From Pseudomonadota bacterium (GTDB lineage Bacteria > Pseudomonadota > Alphaproteobacteria > Micropepsales > Micropepsaceae), in assembly GCA_021808875.1 (NCBI GenBank), contig JAKBAU010000238.1, positions 1-5,271 on the forward strand: a DNA stretch of 5,271 bases, read 5' to 3'. Positions 1 to 5,271 of this stretch are shown here, one piece after another; position 1 is the stretch's first letter, and each line of letters opens with the position of its first letter. The position numbers were made by a program, and so were the translations under genes. The notes beneath the pieces are model-generated. The model was given only the letters and a program-made list of their open reading frames with translations, did no database searches and was not told the origin of the DNA.

Positions 1-93
1 AAGGATTTCGAGGCTACCGTTACCAGCGCCACCGCATGGCTCTTCCTCGCCCATATCCGCCTGCTCACAAGGAAAATCGCCCGTTATCGATAG
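1..93 (+). CDS. IS5-family transposase, C-terminal end (partial)
   Basis: Frame 1 is open from the left edge and gives 30 residues, starting KDFEATVTSATAW and ending LLTRKIARYR, before a TAG at 91-93. The run KDFE..., S-A-T-A-W, then a short hydrophobic stretch and R-[KR]-[IL]-[AR] is the usual last segment of IS5-family (DDE) transposases, which end in a helix after the catalytic glutamate region. The catalytic residues lie outside the window, so activity cannot be judged. The family call rests on recall of this C-terminal signature over only 30 residues. The gene faces right, towards the truncated SDR gene, and its stop lies about 28 bases from the SDR reading frame. Confidence 0.72.
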   Translation, partial: KDFEATVTSATAWLFLAHIRLLTRKIARYR

Positions 94-119
94 CCATACT
101 ACCATTCAGATTCGGGCTC
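1..119 (+). mobile_element. IS5-family insertion sequence, right end (partial)
   Basis: The transposase stop (91-93) is followed by a short non-coding tail that appears to finish in TTCGGGCTC at 111-119. On the other strand this reads GAGCCCGAA, a plausible IS5-type terminal repeat start. The next bases, TGA at 120-122, would fit a 3-bp TNA target duplication as made by some IS5 subgroups. Coding similarity to SDR enzymes begins right there (E-M-W-D at 121-132), which supports a boundary at about 119-120. The other end of the element is outside the window, so neither the matching repeat nor the duplication can be confirmed. Confidence 0.55.
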
Positions 120-120
120 T

Positions 121-612
121 GAGATGTGGGACACATTGATGGATGTGAACTTACGAGGCCTCTTCTTCGCGGTGCAGGCGGGCGGCATGCATACGCTTCA
201 AAATGGCGGTGGGAGCATTGTTTCCGTCTCTTCGGTTACGGCGAGTGTCGGGGTGACACGGGGACTGCCTTACGTCGCCTCGAAGGGCGGCCTCGATTCG
301 ATGACCCGCAGTCTGGCAATTGAGTGGGCGGATCGCGGTGTACGCGTCAATGGAGTTGCGCCGGGGTATATAGCCACCGACATGACTCACGGCATGCGCG
401 ATAACGACGCGCTCAAGCAGTCCTTGCTCGACACAGTTCCCTTGGGGAGATTCGCTGAACCCGAGGAAGTGGCGGCGCTGATTACGTTTCTGGCCTCAGA
501 CGCGGAATCTTATATCACCGGTCAGACCCTCATTGCAGACGGAGGGTTCGCTGCCGGTCGCGACGCTTCGCCCAAACGCGCGATCCATTCGGTCCCAAGC
601 ATTGGCGGTTAG
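121..612 (+). pseudogene. short-chain dehydrogenase/reductase, 5' truncated
   Basis: This is the C-terminal two-thirds of a classical SDR (FabG-like NAD(P)-dependent oxidoreductase, normally about 250 aa). Numbering from Met at 124, the visible parts are the structural Asn in D-V-N-L-R-G (N9), the catalytic Ser (S37), Tyr and Lys of Y-V-A-S-K (Y50, K54; Ser-Tyr spacing 13 as usual), V-A-P-G-Y (P80-G81) and the C-terminal Y-I-T-G-Q...A-D-G-G. The N-terminal Rossmann half with the TGxxxGxG nucleotide loop and the NNAG motif is absent. Instead the frame runs back into the IS5 end, reaching the transposase stop at 91-93. A product from ATG 124 could not bind NAD(P), so I call it a pseudogene created by the insertion or by a later deletion. 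About 16 residues follow the usual family end. The substrate is unknown. Confidence 0.88.
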
Positions 613-620
613 GATCCATG

Positions 621-655
621 GGTGCGGCCGCGCTCCGAAGGAGCGCGACCGCACC
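621..655. repeat. long GC-rich hairpin after SDR stop
   Basis: GGTGCGG (621-627) pairs with CCGCACC (649-655), and CGCGCTCC (629-636) pairs with GGAGCGCG (640-647), around a GAA loop. There is a single C/A mismatch (628/648), giving 15 pairs, nearly all GC. It starts nine bases after the SDR stop, where a terminator would sit, but no T-run follows (TGCATGGTCTG), so it is not a standard intrinsic terminator. It could be a degraded terminator, an RNA-stabilising 3' structure or a small dispersed palindrome. The pairing is seen directly and the role is not known. Confidence 0.7.
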
Positions 656-665
656 TGCATGGTCT

Positions 666-685
666 GCCCGGCCTCAGGCCAGGGC
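666..685. repeat. second GC-rich hairpin
   Basis: GCCC-GGCC (666-673), loop TCA, then GGCC (677-680), an unpaired A, and GGGC (682-685). It lies ten bases after the larger hairpin and about 30 bases before recognisable AcuI-type coding sequence, in a stretch that matches no protein I recognise. The two hairpins together mark the junction between the SDR and reductase remnants. No T-tract follows. Confidence 0.55.
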
Positions 686-704
686 GGCGGCATTGGAACG
701 AAAA

Positions 705-1028
705 ATGATATTCAGAGCGCTTGCCAATGTGCGTGCCCAGTTGCGGTACAGAGGGGTGGTGGCGGCCTGCGGCGTCGCTCAGGGGTGGGACCTGCCTGCT
801 GATCTGACGCCATTTCTTCGCCGCAGTGCAACACTGATCGGCATCGATTCTGTCATGGCGCCGCGAGAGCTGCGTGTTGAGGCATGGCGACGTCTGGCCT
901 CGGACCTGGACCTTGGCAAGCTCGAGCAGATGGTCCGGGTTGTGGGCCTGACGGGAATACTGCAAGCGGTCGATGAGAGGCTGTCTGGAACTGTCCGAGG
1001 CCGGACCGTGATAGACGTCAATGCATGA
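705..1028 (+). pseudogene. acuI: AcuI/YhdH-type acryloyl-CoA reductase, 3' fragment
   Basis: The reading frame ending at TGA 1026-1028 matches the C-terminal part of the AcuI/YhdH group of medium-chain dehydrogenases (NADPH-dependent acryloyl-CoA reductase or quinone oxidoreductase-like, normally about 325-330 aa). Similarity starts near A-L-A-N-V (about 717) and continues with G-V-V-A-A-C-G-x-A-Q-G, D-L-P, P-F-L-R-R, G-I-D-S-V-M-A-P, E-A-W-R-R-L and R-G-R-T-V-I-D-V-N-A. That is about 100 residues. The substrate-binding N-terminal domain and the first half of the NADPH-binding domain are missing. The frame stays open back to an ATG at 618, but residues before about 705 are Ala/Arg-rich, read through the hairpins and do not resemble the family. 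A 5' deletion therefore joined this fragment to the hairpin region. The family is clear. The exact substrate is not. Confidence 0.8.
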
Positions 1029-1088
1029 CGACGCGCAGATGGACTTCGAGGCAGCGCGAGCGCGTGTTCGAAACCGCCCACCGCGAAA

Positions 1089-1970
1089 ATGACCGAGGCT
1101 GAGGTGCATGTGATCAAATTCTCTGTACAAAACAGAAATGGGCTTTGGCTTGCGGGTGAACAGATCGGTCACACCGGAGGTCCGGCCGTGGTCGAATTGC
1201 ACGGCGGCGGACAAACACGGCAAAGTTGGGGGACGGCTGCTCGCGCCTTCGCGGAGCGAGGCTATCTGGTTCTCTCCTATGATGCCCGTGGCCATGGCGA
1301 CAGCCATTGGGACGATGAAGGCGACTATCATTTGAAGCGCTGGCGCAAGACCTGGTTGACGTTCTCGAAGGACAGGCGGAGCCAGTCGCTCTGATTGGTG
1401 CCTCGATGGGCGGCATGACAGCATTCCGTGCAGTGGTCGAAGGACTGGTCGATGCGTCGGCGCTTGTCCTGGTTGATGTCGTGCCCAGCCCTTCCAACAC
1501 CGGGGCGCAGCGCATCATGAAGTTCATGAACAGCCATCACGATGGCTTTGCATCGCTGGAAGCTGCCGCCGATGAGATCTCGGCTTTCTATCCCGAGCGA
1601 GCGCGGCCATCCGATATATCCGGCCTTCGCCGCAATTTGCGCGCCAGAGGGGACGGCAGATTGTACTGGCATTGGGATCCGCGCCTTTTCGGCGCCGGGC
1701 CGAATCCCGAGCCCCCCAATTTTGCAGCTTGGGCTGGCAACGTCGCAGCCGGTATCACCTGTCCGACGCTACTCGTGCGCGGTGGGCGCAGCGATGTAGT
1801 CGACGATGAAGGGGTTTCCGAATTGCGTAGACTGCTCCCGCAGACAGACTGCTCGATATTGCAGGTGCCGGACACATGATCGTGGGGGACAGGAACGATG
1901 CCTTCAACAACGGGGGATCGATTTCATAGTCAGGCAATTGCCCGCCGCCACGCCGGACGCTGCTGCATGA
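1089..1970 (+). pseudogene. alpha/beta-hydrolase with three frameshifts
   Basis: Three reading frames in succession make one alpha/beta-hydrolase fold protein. Segment 1 (1089 to about 1330) has the oxyanion-hole H-G-G-G-Q-T-R and Y-D-A-R-G-H-G. Segment 2 (about 1333 to 1865) has E-A-L-A-Q-D-L, the nucleophile elbow G-A-S-M-G-G (Ser at 1403-1405), W-H-W-D-P, and the acid-residue region R-G-G-R-S-D-V-V. Segment 3 has the catalytic His in A-G-H-M-I-V-G-D-R-N-D (about 1867-1911). A last shift restores frame 3 for I-D-F-I-V-R-Q-L-P ending at TGA 1968-1970. Each break is a net loss of one base (mod 3). Restoring 1+7+1 bases gives about 296 aa, normal for the family. No single product holds the whole triad, so it is inactive as sequenced. 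ATG 1089 has no clear ribosome site; GTG 1110, preceded by TGAGG, may be the true start. Sequencing error is the main alternative. Confidence 0.85.
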
Positions 1971-2155
1971 TCAAGGTGCACGGATAGCTGAGCCGTCCGC
2001 CGATACGCTTGCGGAAATGCATCGGCTCTCGAACCCGGACGTCTGGCAAGAACCTGATCCGGGTTGGTCCAGTCCCCGGGACAGGCCGCATCGCCGGTAA
2101 CACTTATGCCTGTCTTTCCTGTTGCGCACCAGCCGGAACAAAACGATGTCTATAT

Positions 2156-2171
2156 AGTCAGCATATTGACT
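2156..2171. promoter_or_regulatory. perfect 5-bp dyad AGTCA-N6-TGACT
   Basis: AGTCA (2156-2160), spacer GCATAT, TGACT (2167-2171). It sits in the AT-rich part of the region, about 100 bases before the synthetase start, and overlaps the possible -35 hexamer TTGACT (2166-2171). A symmetric site at a promoter suggests binding of a dimeric repressor such as a TetR- or GntR-type regulator. No regulator gene is in the window and I cannot match the motif to a named one. Confidence 0.4.
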
Positions 2172-2212
2172 CACTGGTCACTAGATGTAATTTTGTGATC
2201 AGTCGGTGAGTC
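2168..2212. promoter_or_regulatory. imperfect inverted repeat, operator-like
   Basis: GACTCACTGGTCAC (2168-2181) faces GTGATCAGT-CGGT-GAGTC (2195-2212). The arms agree apart from one C/T difference and a four-base insertion in the right arm, with a 13-base AT-rich spacer. The inner core, ACTGGTCAC and GTGATCAGT, is a 9-bp repeat with one mismatch. It shares its left arm with the neighbouring AGTCA dyad, so the GTCA/TGAC-type half-site recurs several times within about 55 bases. Repeated half-sites before the only intact gene fit an operator. A hairpin in the leader RNA is another reading. Confidence 0.42.
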
Positions 2213-2262
2213 GCTTTGACGTCCTTGCTGCAACTGGACCGTCGCCGACGCAAAGCAGAACT

Positions 2263-2267
2263 GGGAG
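2263..2267 (+). promoter_or_regulatory. ribosome binding site of acyl-CoA synthetase
   Basis: GGGAG, within GGGAGAGA, lies six bases before ATG 2274. It is the best Shine-Dalgarno match near the start and supports that Met as the true start. The protein then begins close to where family members usually do. Confidence 0.75.
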
Positions 2268-2273
2268 AGAAAC

Positions 2274-3830
2274 ATGTTGGCCATCGAACATTTTGGGCGC
2301 GGAGTTGACCGGTTTTCTGATCGGGACGTCGTGGTCTACCCGCAAGGCGCCATCACCTATCGCGACATGGACGAAATTGCGGTGCGCATCGGCCAGATGC
2401 TGATGCGCTCAGGGGTCGGACCTGATGACAAGGTCGCAATCCTCTCGGTCAACCACCCCATGGTTCTCGCCTGCCAGTACGGCCTCCTCAAGGCCGGAGC
2501 CATCTGGGTGCCTGTGAACTACCGCAACACTGCGCAGGAAAATGCGCGTCAGCTTGCCGCCCTGGACGTAAAGTGGCTGTTCTTCCACAGCGACCTTGGT
2601 GAGCAGATCCCCTACATTAGTGAACATGTTCCAGCTATCAGCGGATATGTTAGCATTGACCAGAAGCTGCCCGGGTTTGCATTTCTTTCTGACTGGTCGG
2701 AGCCGGGTGGGGCGGAGCCGGTTGCATTCCCGAACCGTCTGTCGACCGACCATGTCGCGCTGCTGAGCACCAGCGGAACGACCGGCCTGCCCAAGGGCGC
2801 CATGCACTCGAACCGCTCGTGGGAAACCATGATCGCGAGTTACTACGCGATGATGCCGTTCGAGGAGCCGCCAGTACACCTCGTCGTCGCGCCGCTTACT
2901 CACGCAGCTGGGGTGCTCCACTACGCATTCCTGGCGCGAGGAGCGACAACCGTTCTGTTGGATTCGGCTGACCCGGCCGCAATTCTGGCAGCTATCGAAA
3001 AGTACAAGATCTCGCTGCTGTTCTTGCCGCCAACTGTAATCTACATGTGCCTAGCACACCCCGATGTCCGCAAGCACGATTATTCATCGCTCAAATACCT
3101 CGTCTATGGCGCTGCGCCCATGTCTGTGGAAAAACTGAAGGAGGCTATGCAGGTATTTGGACCTGTCATGATGCAGAACTACGGTCAGACCGAATGCCTG
3201 ATGATGGCGGTTGTACTGACGCCAGCGGACCATGCCGAAATCCTTCGTAATCCGGATGCCGCCCACCGGATTGCGGCGGCCGGTCGCGAAGCGCCGTTCT
3301 GCCGCGTCGACGTGATGGCCGACGACGGTGCGATCATGCCGCGCGGAGAAGTCGGCGAGATCGTGTTCCGAAGCGATTATGTGATGGATGGCTACTACAA
3401 GGACCCGGAAGGAACGGCAACCGTCAGCACCTTCGGCTGGCACCACACCGGCGACGTCGGCTTCAAAGACAAGGACGGGTACGTCTATCTCGTCGATCGC
3501 AAGCGCGACATGATCATCTCCGGCGGGTTCAACGTTTTCCCCGGAGAAGTCGAGCAGGTCGTCATGGCACACGCGTCGGTGCAGGATTGTGTGGTTGTCG
3601 GTGTTCCGCACGAGAAGTGGGGGGAAATGGTTATCGCGGCCGTGCAGCTGAAGGAAGGGGCACAACTCGATGAGCAGGACGTAATCGCGATGTGCAAGGA
3701 AAGGCTTGGTAGCGTGAAGGCTCCCAAACGCATCGAAATCTGGGAAACGCTCCCGCGTAGCACCGTTGGCAAAACTTTGCGCCGCGTAGTGCGCGACAAA
3801 TATTGGGGTAACGCGGCGCGGAAGATATAA
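2274..3830 (+). CDS. class I acyl-CoA synthetase (AMP-forming ligase)
   Basis: This intact 518-residue enzyme of the ANL (adenylate-forming) superfamily activates a carboxylic acid with ATP to an acyl-adenylate and transfers it to CoA in the cytosol. The motifs are in order: the P-loop T-S-G-T-T-G-L-P-K-G (166-175), N-Y-G-Q-T-E (302-307, with the conserved Glu), H-T-G-D (391-394, Asp to the ribose), D-R-K-R-D (408-412) hinge region, I-S-G-G-F-N-V-F-P-G-E-V-E (415-427), and the C-terminal catalytic Lys in P-R-S-T-V-G-K (K500). Length and all motifs are normal for the medium/long-chain or FadD-like group, and no signal peptide or membrane segment is seen. The substrate (fatty, aromatic or steroid-type side-chain acid) cannot be read from the sequence. 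It follows a separate leader with operator-like repeats, so it probably has its own promoter. It ends 30 bases before the IS66 element, with no terminator visible in between. Confidence 0.93.
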   Translation: MLAIEHFGRGVDRFSDRDVVVYPQGAITYRDMDEIAVRIGQMLMRSGVGPDDKVAILSVNHPMVLACQYGLLKAGAIWVPVNYRNTAQENARQLAALDVKWLFFHSDLGEQIPYISEHVPAISGYVSIDQKLPGFAFLSDWSEPGGAEPVAFPNRLSTDHVALLSTSGTTGLPKGAMHSNRSWETMIASYYAMMPFEEPPVHLVVAPLTHAAGVLHYAFLARGATTVLLDSADPAAILAAIEKYKISLLFLPPTVIYMCLAHPDVRKHDYSSLKYLVYGAAPMSVEKLKEAMQVFGPVMMQNYGQTECLMMAVVLTPADHAEILRNPDAAHRIAAAGREAPFCRVDVMADDGAIMPRGEVGEIVFRSDYVMDGYYKDPEGTATVSTFGWHHTGDVGFKDKDGYVYLVDRKRDMIISGGFNVFPGEVEQVVMAHASVQDCVVVGVPHEKWGEMVIAAVQLKEGAQLDEQDVIAMCKERLGSVKAPKRIEIWETLPRSTVGKTLRRVVRDKYWGNAARKI

Positions 3831-3852
3831 ATGATTTATGGTAAAATTCGCG

Positions 3853-3860
3853 TTTATAAC
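3853..3860. repeat. candidate IS66 target duplication (one copy)
   Basis: IS66-family elements usually duplicate 8 bp of target. The eight bases just outside the proposed element end are TTTATAAC. The partner copy would lie beyond the right edge and cannot be seen, so this is a prediction from family behaviour. Confidence 0.35.
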
Positions 3861-3884
3861 GTAAGCGCTGTCTGAATGGCGGCC
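3861..3884. repeat. IS66 terminal inverted repeat (tnpC 3' side)
   Basis: It starts GTAAGCGCT and continues TGTCTGAATGGC; the repeat extent is estimated from usual IS66 lengths of about 20-25 bp. An AGCGCT palindrome occurs at 3864 and again at about 3900, next to the tnpC stop. The matching repeat is outside the window. Confidence 0.6.
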
Positions 3885-3903
3885 TTGCTTTGGGAAGTGA
3901 GCG

Positions 3904-5271
3904 CTACGCTGTAGCCGGCAGGGCGGCCTGAGTTTTCCAGGCCCAAGGCAGCAGGCGGTCGATTTCGTGGGCCCTGGTGGTTCCGGCGACGATGCGTTCG
4001 AGGACGTCGGTGAGCCAGGCGAGCGGCTCGACGCCGCTGAGCTTGGCAGATCCGATCAGCGTCGCCATCAGCGCCCAGTGCTCCGCGCCGGTGTCATTGC
4101 CGGCGAACAGGGCATTCTTCCGTCCCAGGGGGATGCGGCGGATTTCGCGCTCGACGGTGTTGGTGTCGAGTTCGATCCGGCCATCGTCGAGGAAGCGGGT
4201 CAGCCCCTCCCAGTGCCGTATGACGTAGCGCATCGCCTTCGCCAGTTCCGATCCTTTCGAGATACGCAGCAGTTGCTCATCCAGCCACGAGCGCATCGCC
4301 TCGATCTCCGGGCGGGATCGCTCCCGCCGCACGGCGAGGCGGCGCTCGGCGGATTGTCCGCGGATCTCCGCCTCGATCGCATAGAGCCGCGCGATCCGCG
4401 CCAACGCCTCGGCCGCGATCGGCGACTGCGTGGCCTGGTGGAATTCGTAGAAGCCGCGCCGCGCATGCGTCCAGCAGAACGCCAGCGCCAGTGCGCCATC
4501 GCCGCGCTCCTTCACGACCTTGCCGAACCCGGCATAGCCATCGACCTGCAGAACCCCACGGAATGAGGACAGATGCGCAGCCGGGCGCTCGCCCTTGCGA
4601 TCGGTTGCATAGACGAAGGCAACCGCCGGCGGTGCCGGCCCACCCCACGGGCGATCATCCACCGCGTAGCACCACAATCGGCCGGTCTTCGTCCGCCCGC
4701 GCCCCGGATCCAGCACCGGCAGCGTGGTGTCGTCGGCGAAGATCTTCTCCTGCGCCGTCACGTGCGAGAGGATCCGGTCATAGAGCGGCCGCAGCCACCA
4801 GCACGCCCGGCCGACCCAGTCGCCCAGCGTCGAACGGTCCAGGCGGATCCCGTGCCGCTCGTAGATCTGCGCCTGCCGATACAGCGGCAGATGATCGGCG
4901 AACTTGCTCACCAGCACATGCGCCACCAGCGCCTCGCTCGCCATGCCGCCATCGATCGGCCGCGGCGGTGCCGGCGCCTGCACCGGCGGCCCCTCGCAGG
5001 ACGCACAGGCATAACGCGGCCGGCGGATCACCTTCACCCGGAACGACGCCGGCACGAAGTCCAGCATCCGGCTCACCGCCTCCCCCACCTGATGCAGCGC
5101 GCCGCCGCAGCAGGCACATTGCTTCTCCTCGAGATCGACCACGACCTCGACCTGCGGCAGGCTGTCCGGCAACGCCCCGAGATTGCGCTGCCGCCGCTTG
5201 CGCTCGGGCTTCGCCGCGGTTGCCGCAACAGCTTGCGCCGCTTCGTCTCCCGCAGCCTCCGCCTGTTCGAG
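3904..5271 (-). CDS. tnpC: IS66-family transposase TnpC, N-terminus cut by window
   Basis: The frame is open from the right edge to the stop at 3904-3906: 455 residues, of a family usually about 510-550 aa long. In order: a basic K-P-E-R-K-R-R-Q-R segment, then L-P-x-x-L-P, a zinc-finger (C-A-C-C-G-G ... C-A-S-C), the catalytic core, and the IS66 C-terminal domain (T-L-I-G-S-A-K-L-S-G-V-E-P ... L-L-P-W-A-W-K). Numbering from the first visible codon, likely DDE residues are Asp 180/181 (F-A-D-D-T-T), Asp 244 (V-D-G-Y-A-G-F) and Glu 374 (N-T-V-E-R-E, followed by R-K-N-A-L-F-A-G). A TTG at 5172 is only an internal codon: 33 family-like residues precede it and the real start lies beyond the window. 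No break is seen, so the visible part looks functional. The product catalyses cut and joining of the element's ends. Confidence 0.93.
   Translation of the reverse strand, partial: LEQAEAAGDEAAQAVAATAAKPERKRRQRNLGALPDSLPQVEVVVDLEEKQCACCGGALHQVGEAVSRMLDFVPASFRVKVIRRPRYACASCEGPPVQAPAPPRPIDGGMASEALVAHVLVSKFADHLPLYRQAQIYERHGIRLDRSTLGDWVGRACWWLRPLYDRILSHVTAQEKIFADDTTLPVLDPGRGRTKTGRLWCYAVDDRPWGGPAPPAVAFVYATDRKGERPAAHLSSFRGVLQVDGYAGFGKVVKERGDGALALAFCWTHARRGFYEFHQATQSPIAAEALARIARLYAIEAEIRGQSAERRLAVRRERSRPEIEAMRSWLDEQLLRISKGSELAKAMRYVIRHWEGLTRFLDDGRIELDTNTVEREIRRIPLGRKNALFAGNDTGAEHWALMATLIGSAKLSGVEPLAWLTDVLERIVAGTTRAHEIDRLLPWAWKTQAALPATA

Larger units (their letters stand above)
1971..2273. other. 303-base non-coding region with dyads
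   Basis: No convincing gene is seen here on either strand. The first half is GC-rich and may be decayed coding DNA: an ATG at 1967 overlaps the hydrolase stop (ATGA) and reads M-I-K-V-H-G before a TAG at 1985-1987. From about 2140 to 2200 the sequence becomes clearly AT-richer, as promoters are in GC-rich genomes, and holds the inverted repeats described separately. The last 60 bases lead into the ribosome site of the acyl-CoA synthetase. TTGACT at 2166-2171 could be a -35 box, but no well-spaced -10 follows (TAATTT at 2188-2193 is a weak match), so I do not claim a promoter position. Confidence 0.6.
3861..5271 (-). mobile_element. IS66-family insertion sequence (partial)
   Basis: The element begins with GTAAGCGCTGTCTGAATGG at 3861, which fits the GTAAGCG-type termini known for the IS66 family. 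It contains the tnpC transposase gene on the - strand, whose stop is 43 bases inside this end. The rest of tnpC, and tnpA and tnpB if present, lie past the right edge. It inserted 30 bases after the synthetase stop in convergent orientation and spares the gene. With the IS5 remnant on the left it encloses the degraded cluster. Confidence 0.82.

Noticed and set aside
621..655. Hairpin as a canonical Rho-independent terminator
   Set aside because: The stem is strong and well placed after the SDR stop, but no run of T follows it, so it is listed as a repeat.
1021..1102. Short open frames from ATG 1021 (23 codons) or ATG 1025 (25 codons), bridging the gap to the hydrolase
   Set aside because: Both overlap neighbouring stops or starts in ATGA fashion, but they compete with each other, are very short, and neither resembles a known protein.
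1325..1410. Programmed frameshift in the hydrolase
   Set aside because: CATTTGAAG is not a standard slippery heptamer, no pseudoknot-like structure is evident, and two more breaks downstream make decay or read error more likely.
609..1424. 271-codon open frame on the - strand
   Set aside because: It lies opposite the AcuI and hydrolase remnants, whose + strand translations match known families with correct motifs. Its own product is Arg/Ser/His-rich with no recognisable domain, as expected of an antisense shadow in GC-rich DNA.
3084..3665. 193-codon open frame on the - strand inside the acyl-CoA synthetase
   Set aside because: It is antisense to the most conserved motifs of an intact enzyme, has no family resemblance and no evident ribosome site.
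3967..4566. 199-codon + strand open frame opposite tnpC
   Set aside because: It mirrors the tnpC coding sequence, with a biased Arg/Asp/Leu composition and no known domain. It is a shadow of the transposase gene.
5170..5172. TTG as the start of the transposase
   Set aside because: The same frame continues upstream without a stop to the window edge and encodes 33 residues typical of the IS66 linker before the zinc finger, so the gene begins outside the window.
1..5271. CRISPR array, tRNA or rRNA genes, toxin-antitoxin or defence genes
   Set aside because: No regularly spaced repeats, no cloverleaf or rRNA-like segments and no matching protein motifs were seen.

Overview
The window looks like high-GC chromosomal or plasmid DNA of an alphaproteobacterium, most likely a sphingomonad. 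That placement rests on GC-rich codon choice and on the types of enzymes and insertion sequences present, so it is an inference. It is an accessory region: remains of a catabolic gene cluster, all reading on the + strand, enclosed by two unrelated insertion sequences.

Layout. Positions 1-119 are the end of an IS5-family element: the last 30 codons of its transposase and then a probable terminal repeat. At about 120 it abuts a short-chain dehydrogenase (SDR) gene that has lost its 5' part (about 121-612). Two strong GC-rich hairpins follow (621-655 and 666-685). Next is the 3' third of an AcuI/YhdH-type zinc-free alcohol dehydrogenase-like reductase (about 705-1028). A near full-length alpha/beta-hydrolase gene (1089-1970) is broken by three separate -1 class frameshifts. 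A 303-base non-coding stretch (1971-2273) carries inverted repeats just ahead of the only intact metabolic gene, a class I acyl-CoA synthetase (2274-3830, 518 aa). Thirty bases after its stop an IS66-family element begins (3861). Its transposase gene tnpC runs on the - strand and leaves the window at the right edge.

How the genes fit together. An acyl-CoA synthetase, an SDR, an enoyl/acrylyl-CoA reductase-like MDR and an alpha/beta-hydrolase are the kind of set used to activate and degrade a carboxylic acid or a hydrolysable ester or ring-cleavage product. Here only the activation enzyme is intact. The upstream genes are truncated or frameshifted, so the pathway cannot run from this locus as sequenced. 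The substrate cannot be told from the sequence. I found no sign of a new defence, CRISPR or other novel system. The most interesting points are the record of decay (two 5' truncations and three deletions), the hairpins at the SDR/reductase junction, and the operator-like dyads before the surviving synthetase.
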